Shown: piece after piece, positions 1-6,488 of the stretch
How the letters are laid out: each line of letters starts with the position of its first letter
Numbering within the stretch: position 1 is the first letter of the stretch
NCBI GenBank assembly: GCA_023397245.1
Contig: JAEWUH010000264.1
Coordinates: 1 to 8,797 of the forward strand
Direction of reading: 5' to 3'
DNA length: 8,797 nucleotides
From: Bacillota bacterium
GTDB lineage: Bacteria > Bacillota > Clostridia > Oscillospirales > Acutalibacteraceae
Translations under genes and position numbers: made by a program
Notes under the pieces: generated by a model
What the model saw: the letters and a program-made list of their open reading frames with translations, nothing else
Told to the model about the DNA's origin: nothing
Database searches by the model: none

Positions 1-6
1 CTAATG

Positions 7-558
7 TTATTTTGCGGATTCGTCGTAATGGGCGCGTTCGCCGCCGATAAACTTCGGCCTGGTGCGCGCGCAAACCAGATTTGCTTCGCCGATTTGCTTG
101 ACGGACAGGCGCACCGGAACGGCAACTCTGGCAAGATGCATCCCGATCAGGGTATCGCCGATATCCATGCCGGCCTGCGCGGAAACTTCCTCAACGGCAA
201 CCGGATGCTCAAAAGCGGCATAGGCCGCGGTTGCAAAGGAGCCGCCGGCCTTCGGCTGGGGAACGACGTTTACGATTTCGATGCGGTTTTTTACGGCCGC
301 TTCTTTTTCTATAATAATCGCGCGGTTCAGGTGCTCGCAGCACTGCGCCGCCAGATACAGCTTCTTTTCCTTCACAATGGCGTAAATCGCCCCGAATACG
401 GCATTTGCAATCTCCACACTGGACTCCGAGCCGATGCGGTGCCCTCCGATCTCGCTGGAAGAACAGCCGACCACGAGAATATCCCCTTCGTTCAGCCGGG
501 CGGCTTCTACCAGCTCCGTCACTGCAGTTTTTGCCTGCGCGGCAATTTCCTCATACAT
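7..558 (-). CDS. UPF0340 (YwlG/TIGR01440) family protein
   Basis: A complete 183-residue protein of the UPF0340/DUF436 family (B. subtilis YwlG is a member), about the usual family length. The family's biochemical function is not established. Conserved blocks visible: GCSSSEI at residues 31-37, QCCEHLNRA at 72-80, KAGGS at 103-107, AGMDIGDTLIGMHL at 129-142 and RPKFIGGERA at 167-176. The paired Cys and His in the second block suggest a possible active or metal site, but that is inference. There is no signal peptide or membrane segment, so it should be cytosolic. The ATG at 556-558 is preceded by an AAGGAG ribosome binding site at good spacing; the stop is TAA at 7-9. It is transcribed from the promoter at 683-711. 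Its downstream neighbour lies outside the window. Confidence 0.93.
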   Translation of the reverse strand: MYEEIAAQAKTAVTELVEAARLNEGDILVVGCSSSEIGGHRIGSESSVEIANAVFGAIYAIVKEKKLYLAAQCCEHLNRAIIIEKEAAVKNRIEIVNVVPQPKAGGSFATAAYAAFEHPVAVEEVSAQAGMDIGDTLIGMHLARVAVPVRLSVKQIGEANLVCARTRPKFIGGERAHYDESAK

Positions 559-601
559 TTTATCAGCTCCTTAATTTTATTTCAGGTTATCGTCAAACCG
601 C

Positions 602-653
602 AAAAAACACGCAGCCAATGCAGGAAATATTGTACCGCAATTTTGAAGCTGCG
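602..653 (-). promoter_or_regulatory. Possible attenuator hairpin in the UPF0340 leader
   Basis: Read on the minus strand, CGCAGC (648-653) can pair with GCTGCG (610-615) and is followed after two bases by six consecutive T residues (602-607). This resembles an intrinsic terminator placed between the promoter and the start codon. The stem is only 6 bp and encloses a 32-nt loop, so it is a weak candidate. No known riboswitch class was recognised here. Confidence 0.25.
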
Positions 654-682
654 CGGCTTTTTCGTCCGTCTGATTTTTATTC

Positions 683-711
683 ATTATAGTCTTTCAGCCG
701 TTTCTTTTCAA
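683..711 (-). promoter_or_regulatory. Sigma-A promoter of the UPF0340 gene
   Basis: On the minus strand a TTGAAA -35 box (706-711) and a perfect TATAAT -10 box (683-688) are separated by exactly 17 bp. Predicted transcription start is near 676, giving a leader of about 118 nt before the ATG at 558. This is the best promoter match in the window. Confidence 0.8.
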
Positions 712-806
712 TATACGGAGCGCATGCGGCAATTTTTTTGCAATCCGCTGAATTGAAATGACCAAAAAGCCGTTTTTATTCTTTCACAAACAAAAAGAGC
801 CGGAAC

Positions 807-834
807 GCAACAAACTAAGTTGCCATTTGGCAAC
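807..834. repeat. Three phased GCAAC/GTTGC half-sites (candidate operator)
   Basis: A 16-bp inverted repeat GTTGCCA-TT-TGGCAAC occupies 819-834. A further GCAAC at 807-811 forms a second inverted pair with the GTTGC at 819-823. The three half-sites start at 807, 819 and 830, so they are 11-12 bp apart and lie on one face of the helix, as in many repressor or activator operators. It lies about 95 bp upstream of the UPF0340 -35 box and some 260 bp upstream of the likely EcfT promoter, so the regulated gene is unclear. Confidence 0.4.
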
Positions 835-1071
835 CGTTTGGAACGTTCGACTCAAAACTTTCCAATGATTTATTTAATTAATACCCAAACAGGAACATTA
901 AACTCTCATAGCTTCTTTATTATAAATGCGTATGAAAAGAATGTCAATCACTTTTTACGAAATTTTCGGCGCTTTCCCATAAAAACAAGTCACGCTGTTA
1001 CTTTTATGTCTATATCAGAAATATATCGCAAAAATCCGCCGTTTTCACACCCCTTATTTGCCGGCTCCCGG

Positions 1072-1100
1072 TATACGGCACCCGGAAAATGTGGTAGAAT
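1072..1100 (+). promoter_or_regulatory. Probable extended -10 promoter of the EcfT gene
   Basis: TGGTAGAAT (1092-1100) fits an extended -10 element (TGn followed by TAGAAT). The hexamer 17 bp upstream, TATACG (1072-1077), is a poor -35, which is common with extended -10 promoters. The predicted start near 1107 leaves a short leader of about 26 nt containing the ribosome binding site. Confidence 0.4.
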
Positions 1101-1132
1101 AACGGTAAAGATGTTCAGAGAGGAGGAACGGC

Positions 1133-2071
1133 GTGGAAGCGAACCCATATGATCCGTGCGGGCGTTGTGCTTTGCCCGCATGGCTGCTTGAAAAAAGTGC
1201 AGGGAACCCGCCCGCCCGCGGCTCCAAAACTCATTTTATACGAAAAACGCTCCGGCATATCTCCGAAATATTCGAAAACGAACTGTTCTGCGAGCAGTAT
1301 GCGGCAAAACCGCTGTTCCTGCAAAGCGTCGACCCGCGCGTAAAGCTGATCGTGCTGCTTTTCTTTCTTGTACTTTCCAACTTCACGGCAAATCCCGCGG
1401 TGTTGCTGCTCCTGGCCGCTGTGCCGCTCTTCTGCGCCGGATTGTCCGGCATCCCGGCGGGTACCTTTTTCCGCCGCATCTGGCTGTATCTGCCCCTTCT
1501 TATCCTTATTCTCTCCCTGCCGGGGGCTTCCAGCCTGTTTCTGAAGGGCAGGCCGCTTTTTTATCTGGTACCGCCCGGCGTTTTTGGGTTGAATGAAGGC
1601 CTGTACTTTTCCGTCGGAGGAATCACCGCTGCACTGCGCGCCGCGCTGCGGGCGGGAATTTCGCTTTCGTTCGGCTTTTTGCTTCTGCTGACCACAAGAT
1701 GGTCGCACATTACCGGAGCACTGGCATCGCTGCACGTGCCGGGGGTGTTCGTGAACGTACTGAATATGGCTTACCGGTATATTTTCGCCATCTCCGTTAT
1801 GGCGGGCGATATGACGGAGGCAAGGTACCTGCGCACCGTGGGTGCGCTTAAGGCAAGCGAAAACCGCCGGTTTACGGGGCACAATATCGCCCAGCTTTTT
1901 CTTAAATCCTACTTCCTGAGCGAAGAAGTCTACGAAGCCATGTGCTGCCGCGGTTTTACCGGCAGGGCAGCCGGACTGTATTCCTTTCAGATCCGGAAAA
2001 TCGACTGGCTTTTTATTCTGAACAATCTGCTGATTTTTTTGATTTTAATTCTCTGGGAGCGGATGGTCTGA
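1133..2071 (+). CDS. ecfT: ECF transporter transmembrane T component (CbiQ/EcfT family)
   Basis: A 312-residue membrane protein of the CbiQ/EcfT family. In ECF importers the T subunit couples ATP hydrolysis by EcfA/CbiO to a substrate-binding S subunit; CbiQ forms serve cobalt or nickel uptake. Visible features: a Cys-rich N-terminal stretch (CGRCALPAW, residues 9-17), a CbiQ-like R.TL.HISE..E..LF.E.YA segment at 38-57, the family DPRVKL at 67-72, several hydrophobic helices between about 70 and 190 and a last one at 290-308. Two cytoplasmic arginine motifs of the coupling domain are seen at EAR (229-231) and CCRGF (271-275). The N-terminus favours CbiQ over vitamin-type EcfT, but the metal is not shown. 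The start is GTG at 1133, chosen for the AGAGGAGG site 6 nt upstream. No A or S subunit lies beside it, and a terminator follows directly. Confidence 0.88.
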   Translation: MEANPYDPCGRCALPAWLLEKSAGNPPARGSKTHFIRKTLRHISEIFENELFCEQYAAKPLFLQSVDPRVKLIVLLFFLVLSNFTANPAVLLLLAAVPLFCAGLSGIPAGTFFRRIWLYLPLLILILSLPGASSLFLKGRPLFYLVPPGVFGLNEGLYFSVGGITAALRAALRAGISLSFGFLLLLTTRWSHITGALASLHVPGVFVNVLNMAYRYIFAISVMAGDMTEARYLRTVGALKASENRRFTGHNIAQLFLKSYFLSEEVYEAMCCRGFTGRAAGLYSFQIRKIDWLFILNNLLIFLILILWERMV

Positions 2072-2084
2072 TAAAAAAATTTAT

Positions 2085-2133
2085 TTTTAAAAACCCCTCC
2101 GGCTGAAAATTTCAGCCGGAGGGGTTTTATCAT
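2085..2133. terminator. Bidirectional intrinsic terminator
   Basis: Two 19-nt arms (2090-2108 and 2110-2128) are perfectly complementary, with the GC-rich core ACCCCTCCGGCTGAAA. A-runs on the left and T-runs on the right give a U-tract in both directions. It lies between the convergent EcfT gene (plus) and the S41-type gene (minus) and can end both transcripts. Confidence 0.93.
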
Positions 2134-2142
2134 CATTTTATT

Positions 2143-3483
2143 TTAATCGGTATCGGCTGCCGCGGAAGAAGCGGAGCCGGAGGACGCGGAGGAAGCCGAG
2201 GCCGTAGCCTGAACGGAAGCTCCCTGACGGATCAGCGCGGAAACAGCCGTCTGTATCTGCGGGTCCTGTTTGATATCCAGCTGGTTTTTCAGGAGCAGCG
2301 CTTTCTGCGAATCGTTCAGCGTTTTGCCCACATCGGGCTCAATTCCCTTTCCGTCGAACACATTTCCGTTCAGCGTAAGGTAATTGGCTACGGAAATCAT
2401 GATTGCCGAACCGTCGGAAAGCGGCACAACCTCGTCCTTGGTGCCGTAGCCCGCGGTCTTTTCACCGACCAGCAGTCCTTTTTTGTAATCCTTGATGTCC
2501 GAAGCAAAGATTTCTGCGGCGCCGAATGTGGAACCGTCCGCAATCACGCTGACGGGCAGGCTCACTTCGTTGGAGGTGGAGGTGTACTCCACTGTGGTTT
2601 TGCCCGCTTTATTTTTGTAGCTCACGGTATTGCCCGCGGGAAGCAGGGTATCCAGAATTTCAGCCATCCCCTTCACGCTGCCGCCGGGATTGTTCCGCAG
2701 GTCGATCACGATGCCCACCGCGCCCGCTTTGATCCGCGCCGCCAGAGCAGCGTTGAACTGTGACGCGCTGCCGTCCGTAAACTCGGATATTTTAAAATAA
2801 GCCACGTTGCCGTTGATCATGGAAGACGTCATCGTCTGCTCGGTATATTCCGCTCTTGTCACCGTTATGGTGAGGCTGTCCGCCTTCTGGCTTTCCGCAG
2901 CAGCATCGGAAGCGGCGGCTGTGGAAGAAGCTGTACTCGCGGCGTCCTTTTTGCGCAGAATTCCGAATTTCACCTTGGAACCGGCGATTCCGTCCAGCTT
3001 ATTGAGCGCGTCGCCGTAGGTCATGCGGATAATTTCCTTACCGTCCATGCTTACGATGGTATCGCCCTTTTTAATTCCGCTTTTTTCCGCCGGGGAGTTC
3101 GGCATTACCTCCGTTACGTCCATATTGCCGTCATCATCCTGCACGGTCTTAATGCCCACGCCGATGCTTTTTGCGCTGTTTCCGCTGCGGTAAGCCTTAT
3201 ATTTTTCCGCCGACATATACTTTGCGTGGGAATCCCCAAGCCCGGCCACGTATCCGGCGCAGATGCCGTCGTTGAGCGCGCTTTCTTGAATGCTCCCGAT
3301 ATAATCCTGCCTTGTTTTCTGGTCGATTTCGCTCAGCTTGGTGTACATTGCCTGCCGCTCGTTCACATCGGCCACCTTTGAGTTAAAGCTGTTCATGGCG
3401 TAGACGTAGGTCAATGATACGGTAACGGATGCCGAAACGGCAACAAGCGCAACGGCGGCGCCCAAAGATACCTTTCTGCTCAT
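2143..3483 (-). CDS. PDZ/S41 (CtpA-like) protein, probable pseudoprotease
   Basis: A 446-residue protein with the architecture of C-terminal processing proteases (family S41A): an N-terminal membrane anchor or signal (about residues 5-30), a helical stretch, a PDZ domain (about 105-178), a low-complexity Ala/Ser linker (181-200), the S41 domain (about 205-390) with IDLRNNPGGSV at 260-270, and an Ala/Ser-rich tail from 420. It should act outside the membrane. In active members Ser, Lys and Gln are spaced +25 and +29 (CtpB S309, K334, Q338; Prc S430, K455, Q459). Aligned by eye, these positions are Gly321 (STFGAAEI), Tyr346 (GEKTAGYGT) and Asp350, so no catalytic residue remains while the fold motifs do. 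Last gene of the ftsEX operon, 45 bp after the M23 gene. The ATG follows an in-frame TAG; its AAGGA site is unusually far (12 nt). Fold assignment is secure, lack of activity is inferred. Confidence 0.9.
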   Translation of the reverse strand: MSRKVSLGAAVALVAVSASVTVSLTYVYAMNSFNSKVADVNERQAMYTKLSEIDQKTRQDYIGSIQESALNDGICAGYVAGLGDSHAKYMSAEKYKAYRSGNSAKSIGVGIKTVQDDDGNMDVTEVMPNSPAEKSGIKKGDTIVSMDGKEIIRMTYGDALNKLDGIAGSKVKFGILRKKDAASTASSTAAASDAAAESQKADSLTITVTRAEYTEQTMTSSMINGNVAYFKISEFTDGSASQFNAALAARIKAGAVGIVIDLRNNPGGSVKGMAEILDTLLPAGNTVSYKNKAGKTTVEYTSTSNEVSLPVSVIADGSTFGAAEIFASDIKDYKKGLLVGEKTAGYGTKDEVVPLSDGSAIMISVANYLTLNGNVFDGKGIEPDVGKTLNDSQKALLLKNQLDIKQDPQIQTAVSALIRQGASVQATASASSASSGSASSAAADTD

Positions 3484-3528
3484 TCTATACGATCATCCTT
3501 ATCCCATTGGATTTGCGGTAGGTAGAGA

Positions 3529-4728
3529 TTAGCCCCGGCTGAACCAGTTCAGCGGATTTTTTGCAACGCCGTCTACACGGATTTCAAAATGGCAGTGCGC
3601 CCCCTGTGAGTCGCCGGTATTGCCGACATAGGCAATAACCTGCCCCTTCTGCACCACCTGGCCGGTACTTACGGCAACGCTGCTGCAATGCCCGTAAAGC
3701 GTGGAATAGCCGCCGCCGTGGTTGATCGCCACAACATTTCCGTAACCGCCGTAGCCGGTACCGTAATTGCCCCAGCCGGCCATGATGACCTTGCCGGAAT
3801 CAGCCGCTACGATGGGTTTCCCATAACATCCGGAAGATGAAATATCGATGCCCTTATGAAAACTTCCCCAGCGGGAACCGTATCCGCTGGTAATCCTGCT
3901 CACACCGGGAACCGGCCACGCAAAATTACCGGTGCTTACATAGCCGCCGCTGTCGCTGGAACTCCGGTGGGAAGCATAGTAATCCTTGTACCACTGGTCA
4001 ATGGCCTCTGCAGCCTTTTGCTCTTCTTTGGCAATTTTCGCGCTTTCCGATTGTGCGGAGGATTCATCCTTCGAAATCTGCGCAATCACCGAGTTGGTCT
4101 CGCTTACCAAATCGGATAATTCATGCCGCTTTGAATCCTGCGCCACTTTTGCCGCCGCAACTTCCTTGCGGTTGGCTTCAATGGCCGCTTTCTGCGTTTT
4201 GATGCTGTTCATATCCGATTTCAGCGTATTGATGAGGTCGGTGTCATGCGTGGTGATCGCCTTAATCGCCTCGGTTTTGTCGGACAAATCCATAATGCTT
4301 TTCGCACTCAGGATGATTTCGAGGTTTGAGGCTTCTCCGGTAAGATACATCGCATGGAGCCGTTCCCTGAGCTTTGCGTAATTGGTGGAAATCGTTGCCT
4401 GCTTTGCGGAAATCTGCGATTCCTTATCCTTAATATCCTGGTCAAGCGCCGCAATCTGCTGGTTCAAAAGATCAATCTGATCCTGCACGGTCTCCCGCTG
4501 GGAATCCAGCGCGTTTTTATAATCCAGCTGCTTCGCTTTATCCGCCTTCAGGCTTTTCAGCTTTGAGGCAATCGCAGCCTGCTGTTTCTTCAGCTGCGCC
4601 TGTTTTTTCTGGAGTTCGGATAAACTGGTCGCCGCGGCGGTCGTAGGAGGCATGATCTGCGGGCTTGCCAGCAGTGCCATCGCCAGCACTACCGCGGTCA
4701 AAAATTTCGCAAGCTTTTTACCAGCCAA
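3529..4728 (-). CDS. Secreted coiled-coil M23 (LytM) murein hydrolase, EnvC/PcsB/CwlO-like
   Basis: A 399-residue exported protein. A signal peptide with a hydrophobic core occupies about residues 8-33. A long coiled coil (about 35-245, rich in K, Q, E, A) is split by a hydrophobic patch near 135-147. A Ser/Gly linker leads to a C-terminal M23 peptidase domain (about 268-399). Zinc-site motifs are intact: H291 and D295 (HKGID), H347 (YGH) and H378/H380 (HCHFE), so cleavage of peptidoglycan cross-bridges is plausible. This layout matches FtsEX-dependent hydrolases or activators: in EnvC the LytM site is degenerate, here it is not. The coiled coil would dock on the FtsX outer loop. The start is TTG at 4726-4728, inside the end of ftsX (11-bp overlap), behind a GGAAGGGGG site; no better in-frame start is near. 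The rare start and overlap suggest translation coupled to ftsX. Confidence 0.92.
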   Translation of the reverse strand: MAGKKLAKFLTAVVLAMALLASPQIMPPTTAAATSLSELQKKQAQLKKQQAAIASKLKSLKADKAKQLDYKNALDSQRETVQDQIDLLNQQIAALDQDIKDKESQISAKQATISTNYAKLRERLHAMYLTGEASNLEIILSAKSIMDLSDKTEAIKAITTHDTDLINTLKSDMNSIKTQKAAIEANRKEVAAAKVAQDSKRHELSDLVSETNSVIAQISKDESSAQSESAKIAKEEQKAAEAIDQWYKDYYASHRSSSDSGGYVSTGNFAWPVPGVSRITSGYGSRWGSFHKGIDISSSGCYGKPIVAADSGKVIMAGWGNYGTGYGGYGNVVAINHGGGYSTLYGHCSSVAVSTGQVVQKGQVIAYVGNTGDSQGAHCHFEIRVDGVAKNPLNWFSRG

Positions 4729-5629
4729 CGACGTCGCCCCCTTCCTTCTTTAAGTATCTTCCGATGGAAATCACACCGCCGACCGCGCCAAAGGCGGTTC
4801 CCGCCAATATGAACGCGAGCGTGATATTCAGCTTCATCGGGTTAATATCGATCGGACTGAACAGGGTGATCGACGACACTGCCGTAAGCATCTTCTGGTA
4901 GGCAGCGCTGAGGAGCAGGCTGGCCAGCAAACCGGAAACCAGCCCGATCAGGATCCCTTCCACGATAAACGGAACGCGCACAAACCAGTTGGTTGCGCCG
5001 ACCGATTTCATAATGCTGATCTCCAGCCGGCGGGAGAACATGGTGACGCGGATGGTATTGGATATAATAAACAGCGAAACCAGGCTGAGGATCAAAATGA
5101 TCCAAAAACCGGCCGTCGTAATCATTCGGTCCAGCTTGGTGAGCTTCTGCGCGATATCGGAATAGTCGTTGATGGAATCCACGCCTTCAATCTTTTTGAT
5201 CTGCTCAGCCGTCTGCTTGTATTGCGACAAGTCCTTAAAGGAAATCTTAAACGCGTCCGGCAGCGGGTTTTCCTTGCCGGTCATGCCTTCGAGCATCGTA
5301 GCGTCGTCACCCAAAAGGTTCTTATACTGCTGGATCGCGTCGTCCTTGGGGACGAATTCACAGGTGGCGACATTGTCCAGCTTTTTGATCTCCTCTCCGG
5401 CCTTGATGGCGGAAAGCGTGGGCAGCCCCTGCTTCATATAGACCTTCACGGAGTTGTTTCCTTCGATCGACTTCATGGCGGTATCGATATTCAGAGAGAA
5501 AAGCACCGCCGCGCCGGTCAGGAGCAGGCACGAAACCAGTACGCCGATGGAAGCGAACGACATGGTGCGGTTGCTCCAGATATTTTTAAAGCCTTCCTTA
5601 ACCAGATACCTTAAGCTGTTAATCTTCAT
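4718..5629 (-). CDS. ftsX: Cell division ABC transporter permease-like protein FtsX
   Basis: A 303-residue membrane protein, normal for FtsX. With FtsE it forms an ABC-type complex that does not transport but transmits ATP hydrolysis to murein hydrolases outside. Visible: an amphipathic N-terminus (KINSLRYLVKEGFKNIWSN), TM1 at about 24-46, a large outer domain (about 50-170) that would contact the coiled-coil hydrolase, then three helices at about 172-195, 221-243 and 268-290. The signature EISIMKSVGATNWFVR (203-218) is typical. The ATG at 5627-5629 is chosen because an AGGAGGTG site lies just upstream and the family N-terminus begins here; the open frame extends 11 codons further up but without family sequence. 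It overlaps the end of ftsE by 11 bp and the start of the M23 gene by 11 bp. Confidence 0.95.
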   Translation of the reverse strand: MKINSLRYLVKEGFKNIWSNRTMSFASIGVLVSCLLLTGAAVLFSLNIDTAMKSIEGNNSVKVYMKQGLPTLSAIKAGEEIKKLDNVATCEFVPKDDAIQQYKNLLGDDATMLEGMTGKENPLPDAFKISFKDLSQYKQTAEQIKKIEGVDSINDYSDIAQKLTKLDRMITTAGFWIILILSLVSLFIISNTIRVTMFSRRLEISIMKSVGATNWFVRVPFIVEGILIGLVSGLLASLLLSAAYQKMLTAVSSITLFSPIDINPMKLNITLAFILAGTAFGAVGGVISIGRYLKKEGGDVVGW

Positions 5630-6305
5630 GGCGCACCTCCTGCGAGGCGGTATCCGCCACAATTTCGCCGTCGTGGATTTCCACCACGCGCTTTTTAAAA
5701 TGCTTTACCAGCGTATGCTCATGCGTTACCATCAGGATCGTGGTGCCGCGCCGGTTGATCTCGCTGAGCAGGTCCACAATCTCAAAGGAAAGGGCCGGGT
5801 CCACGTTGCCCGTGGGCTCGTCCGCAATAATCAGCTTCGGATTGTTGACCAGTGCACGCGCAAGTCCCACACGCTGCTGCTCACCGCCGGAAAGCTCTCC
5901 GGGATGGCACTTGGCCTTGTCCTGCAGGTTCACCAGCCCCAATATGTAAGGGACGCGCTTTTTGATGTCTTTCGAGGAAGCGCCGACCACATGCATTGCG
6001 AACGCCACGTTCTCGAAAACCGTCATATTGTCAATTAAGCGGAAATCCTGGAACACAATTCCCATCGTACGGCGCAGGTAAGGAATATCATGCTTTTTTA
6101 AACCGGTAATATCAAGATTATTGATGATGATCTGTCCATCGTTCGGCTTTTCTTCGCACATGATCAGTTTCAGGAATGTACTTTTGCCGGCTCCGGAAGA
6201 ACCTACGATAAATACGAATTCCCCTTTATCAACCTTGAGGCTGACGTCCCTAAGCGCTTTCGTTCCGTTTGAGTAAGTCTTACTCACATTTTGAAATTCA
6301 ATCAT
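5619..6305 (-). CDS. ftsE: Cell division ATP-binding protein FtsE
   Basis: A 228-residue ABC ATPase, full length for FtsE. It binds FtsX at the inner face of the membrane and drives activation of septal or lateral-wall hydrolases. All nucleotide-binding motifs are intact: Walker A GSSGAGKST (35-43), Q-loop Gln86 in VFQDFR, signature LSGGEQQ (138-144), Walker B LIIADEP with catalytic Glu163, D-loop, and H-loop His195. The ADEPTGNVDP stretch is characteristic of FtsE and its relatives. The ATG at 6303-6305 has a GGAG site 8 nt upstream. It is the first gene of the four-gene operon. No convincing unaided sigma-A promoter was found directly in front, so it may depend on an activator or on read-through from the upstream regulator. 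Confidence 0.97.
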   Translation of the reverse strand: MIEFQNVSKTYSNGTKALRDVSLKVDKGEFVFIVGSSGAGKSTFLKLIMCEEKPNDGQIIINNLDITGLKKHDIPYLRRTMGIVFQDFRLIDNMTVFENVAFAMHVVGASSKDIKKRVPYILGLVNLQDKAKCHPGELSGGEQQRVGLARALVNNPKLIIADEPTGNVDPALSFEIVDLLSEINRRGTTILMVTHEHTLVKHFKKRVVEIHDGEIVADTASQEVRHED

Positions 6306-6331
6306 GCAATCGCTCCATCATATTGATCGGA

Positions 6332-6365
6332 TACCGCCCGGAAGCAGGTTTTACCGCCCGGAGGC
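6332..6365. repeat. 14-bp direct repeat in the ftsE leader
   Basis: TACCGCCCGGARGC occurs at 6332-6345 and again at 6352-6365, with one A/G difference and a 20-bp period (about two helical turns). It lies 27-60 bp upstream of the ftsE start codon. It could be a protein-binding site in DNA, or repeated RNA elements if transcribed. Function unknown. Confidence 0.5.
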
Positions 6366-6413
6366 GCGGCATCATGTAATTCTCATTCGAATAGCCAACG
6401 GCGAAAAGAAACA

Positions 6414-6457
6414 GTAAACCAATGCCCATTGGCATGTTTACATAATACCAATGGGCA
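6414..6457 (-). repeat. Overlapping palindromes; possible terminator or operator between regulator and ftsE
   Basis: TGCCCATTGG (6423-6432) and CCAATGGGCA (6448-6457) form a perfect 10-bp stem with a 15-nt loop. A 14-bp palindrome CCAATG-CC-CATTGG (6419-6432) and outer arms GTAAAC (6414-6419)/GTTTAC (6436-6441) overlap it, so several pairings exclude one another. Read on the minus strand the stem is followed by TTGGTTTACTGTTTC, which is T-rich but not a clean U-tract, so it is only a mediocre terminator for the regulator gene. Confidence 0.45.
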
Positions 6458-6488
6458 GCGATTTTATTATTCTATATGCGAATTAATT

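Larger units (their letters stand above)
559..1132. other. Divergent intergenic region without a gene
   Basis: This 574-bp AT-rich gap separates the minus-strand UPF0340 gene from the plus-strand EcfT gene. It contains the UPF0340 promoter and leader on the left, a cluster of inverted repeats at 807-834, an 8-bp palindrome GAACGTTC at 841-848, and a probable EcfT promoter at the right end. Between about 850 and 1070 nothing convincing was seen. The reading frames here lack ribosome binding sites and recognisable protein sequence. No cobalamin or NiCo riboswitch was recognised in front of the transporter gene. Confidence 0.7.

Noticed and set aside
4..756. 250-codon plus-strand open frame over the UPF0340 gene
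   Set aside because: It lies antisense to a clearly conserved protein, has no ribosome binding site, and its translation looks like a low-complexity shadow.
935..1132. Riboswitch (cobalamin or NiCo type) upstream of the metal-type EcfT gene
   Set aside because: No conserved riboswitch core was recognisable, and the likely promoter leaves a leader of only about 26 nt.
1115..1882. 255-codon minus-strand open frame over the EcfT gene
   Set aside because: Antisense shadow rich in Gln, Arg and Lys with no family features; the plus-strand EcfT frame has clear motifs and a strong ribosome binding site.
3503..3510. CCCATTGG before the S41 gene, same as in the palindrome at 6425-6432
   Set aside because: Eight bases without dyad or repeat context is compatible with chance.
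5630..5662. Upstream start for ftsX giving 11 more residues
   Set aside because: The extra residues do not resemble FtsX, whereas the ATG at 5629 has an ideal AGGAGGTG site and the family N-terminus.
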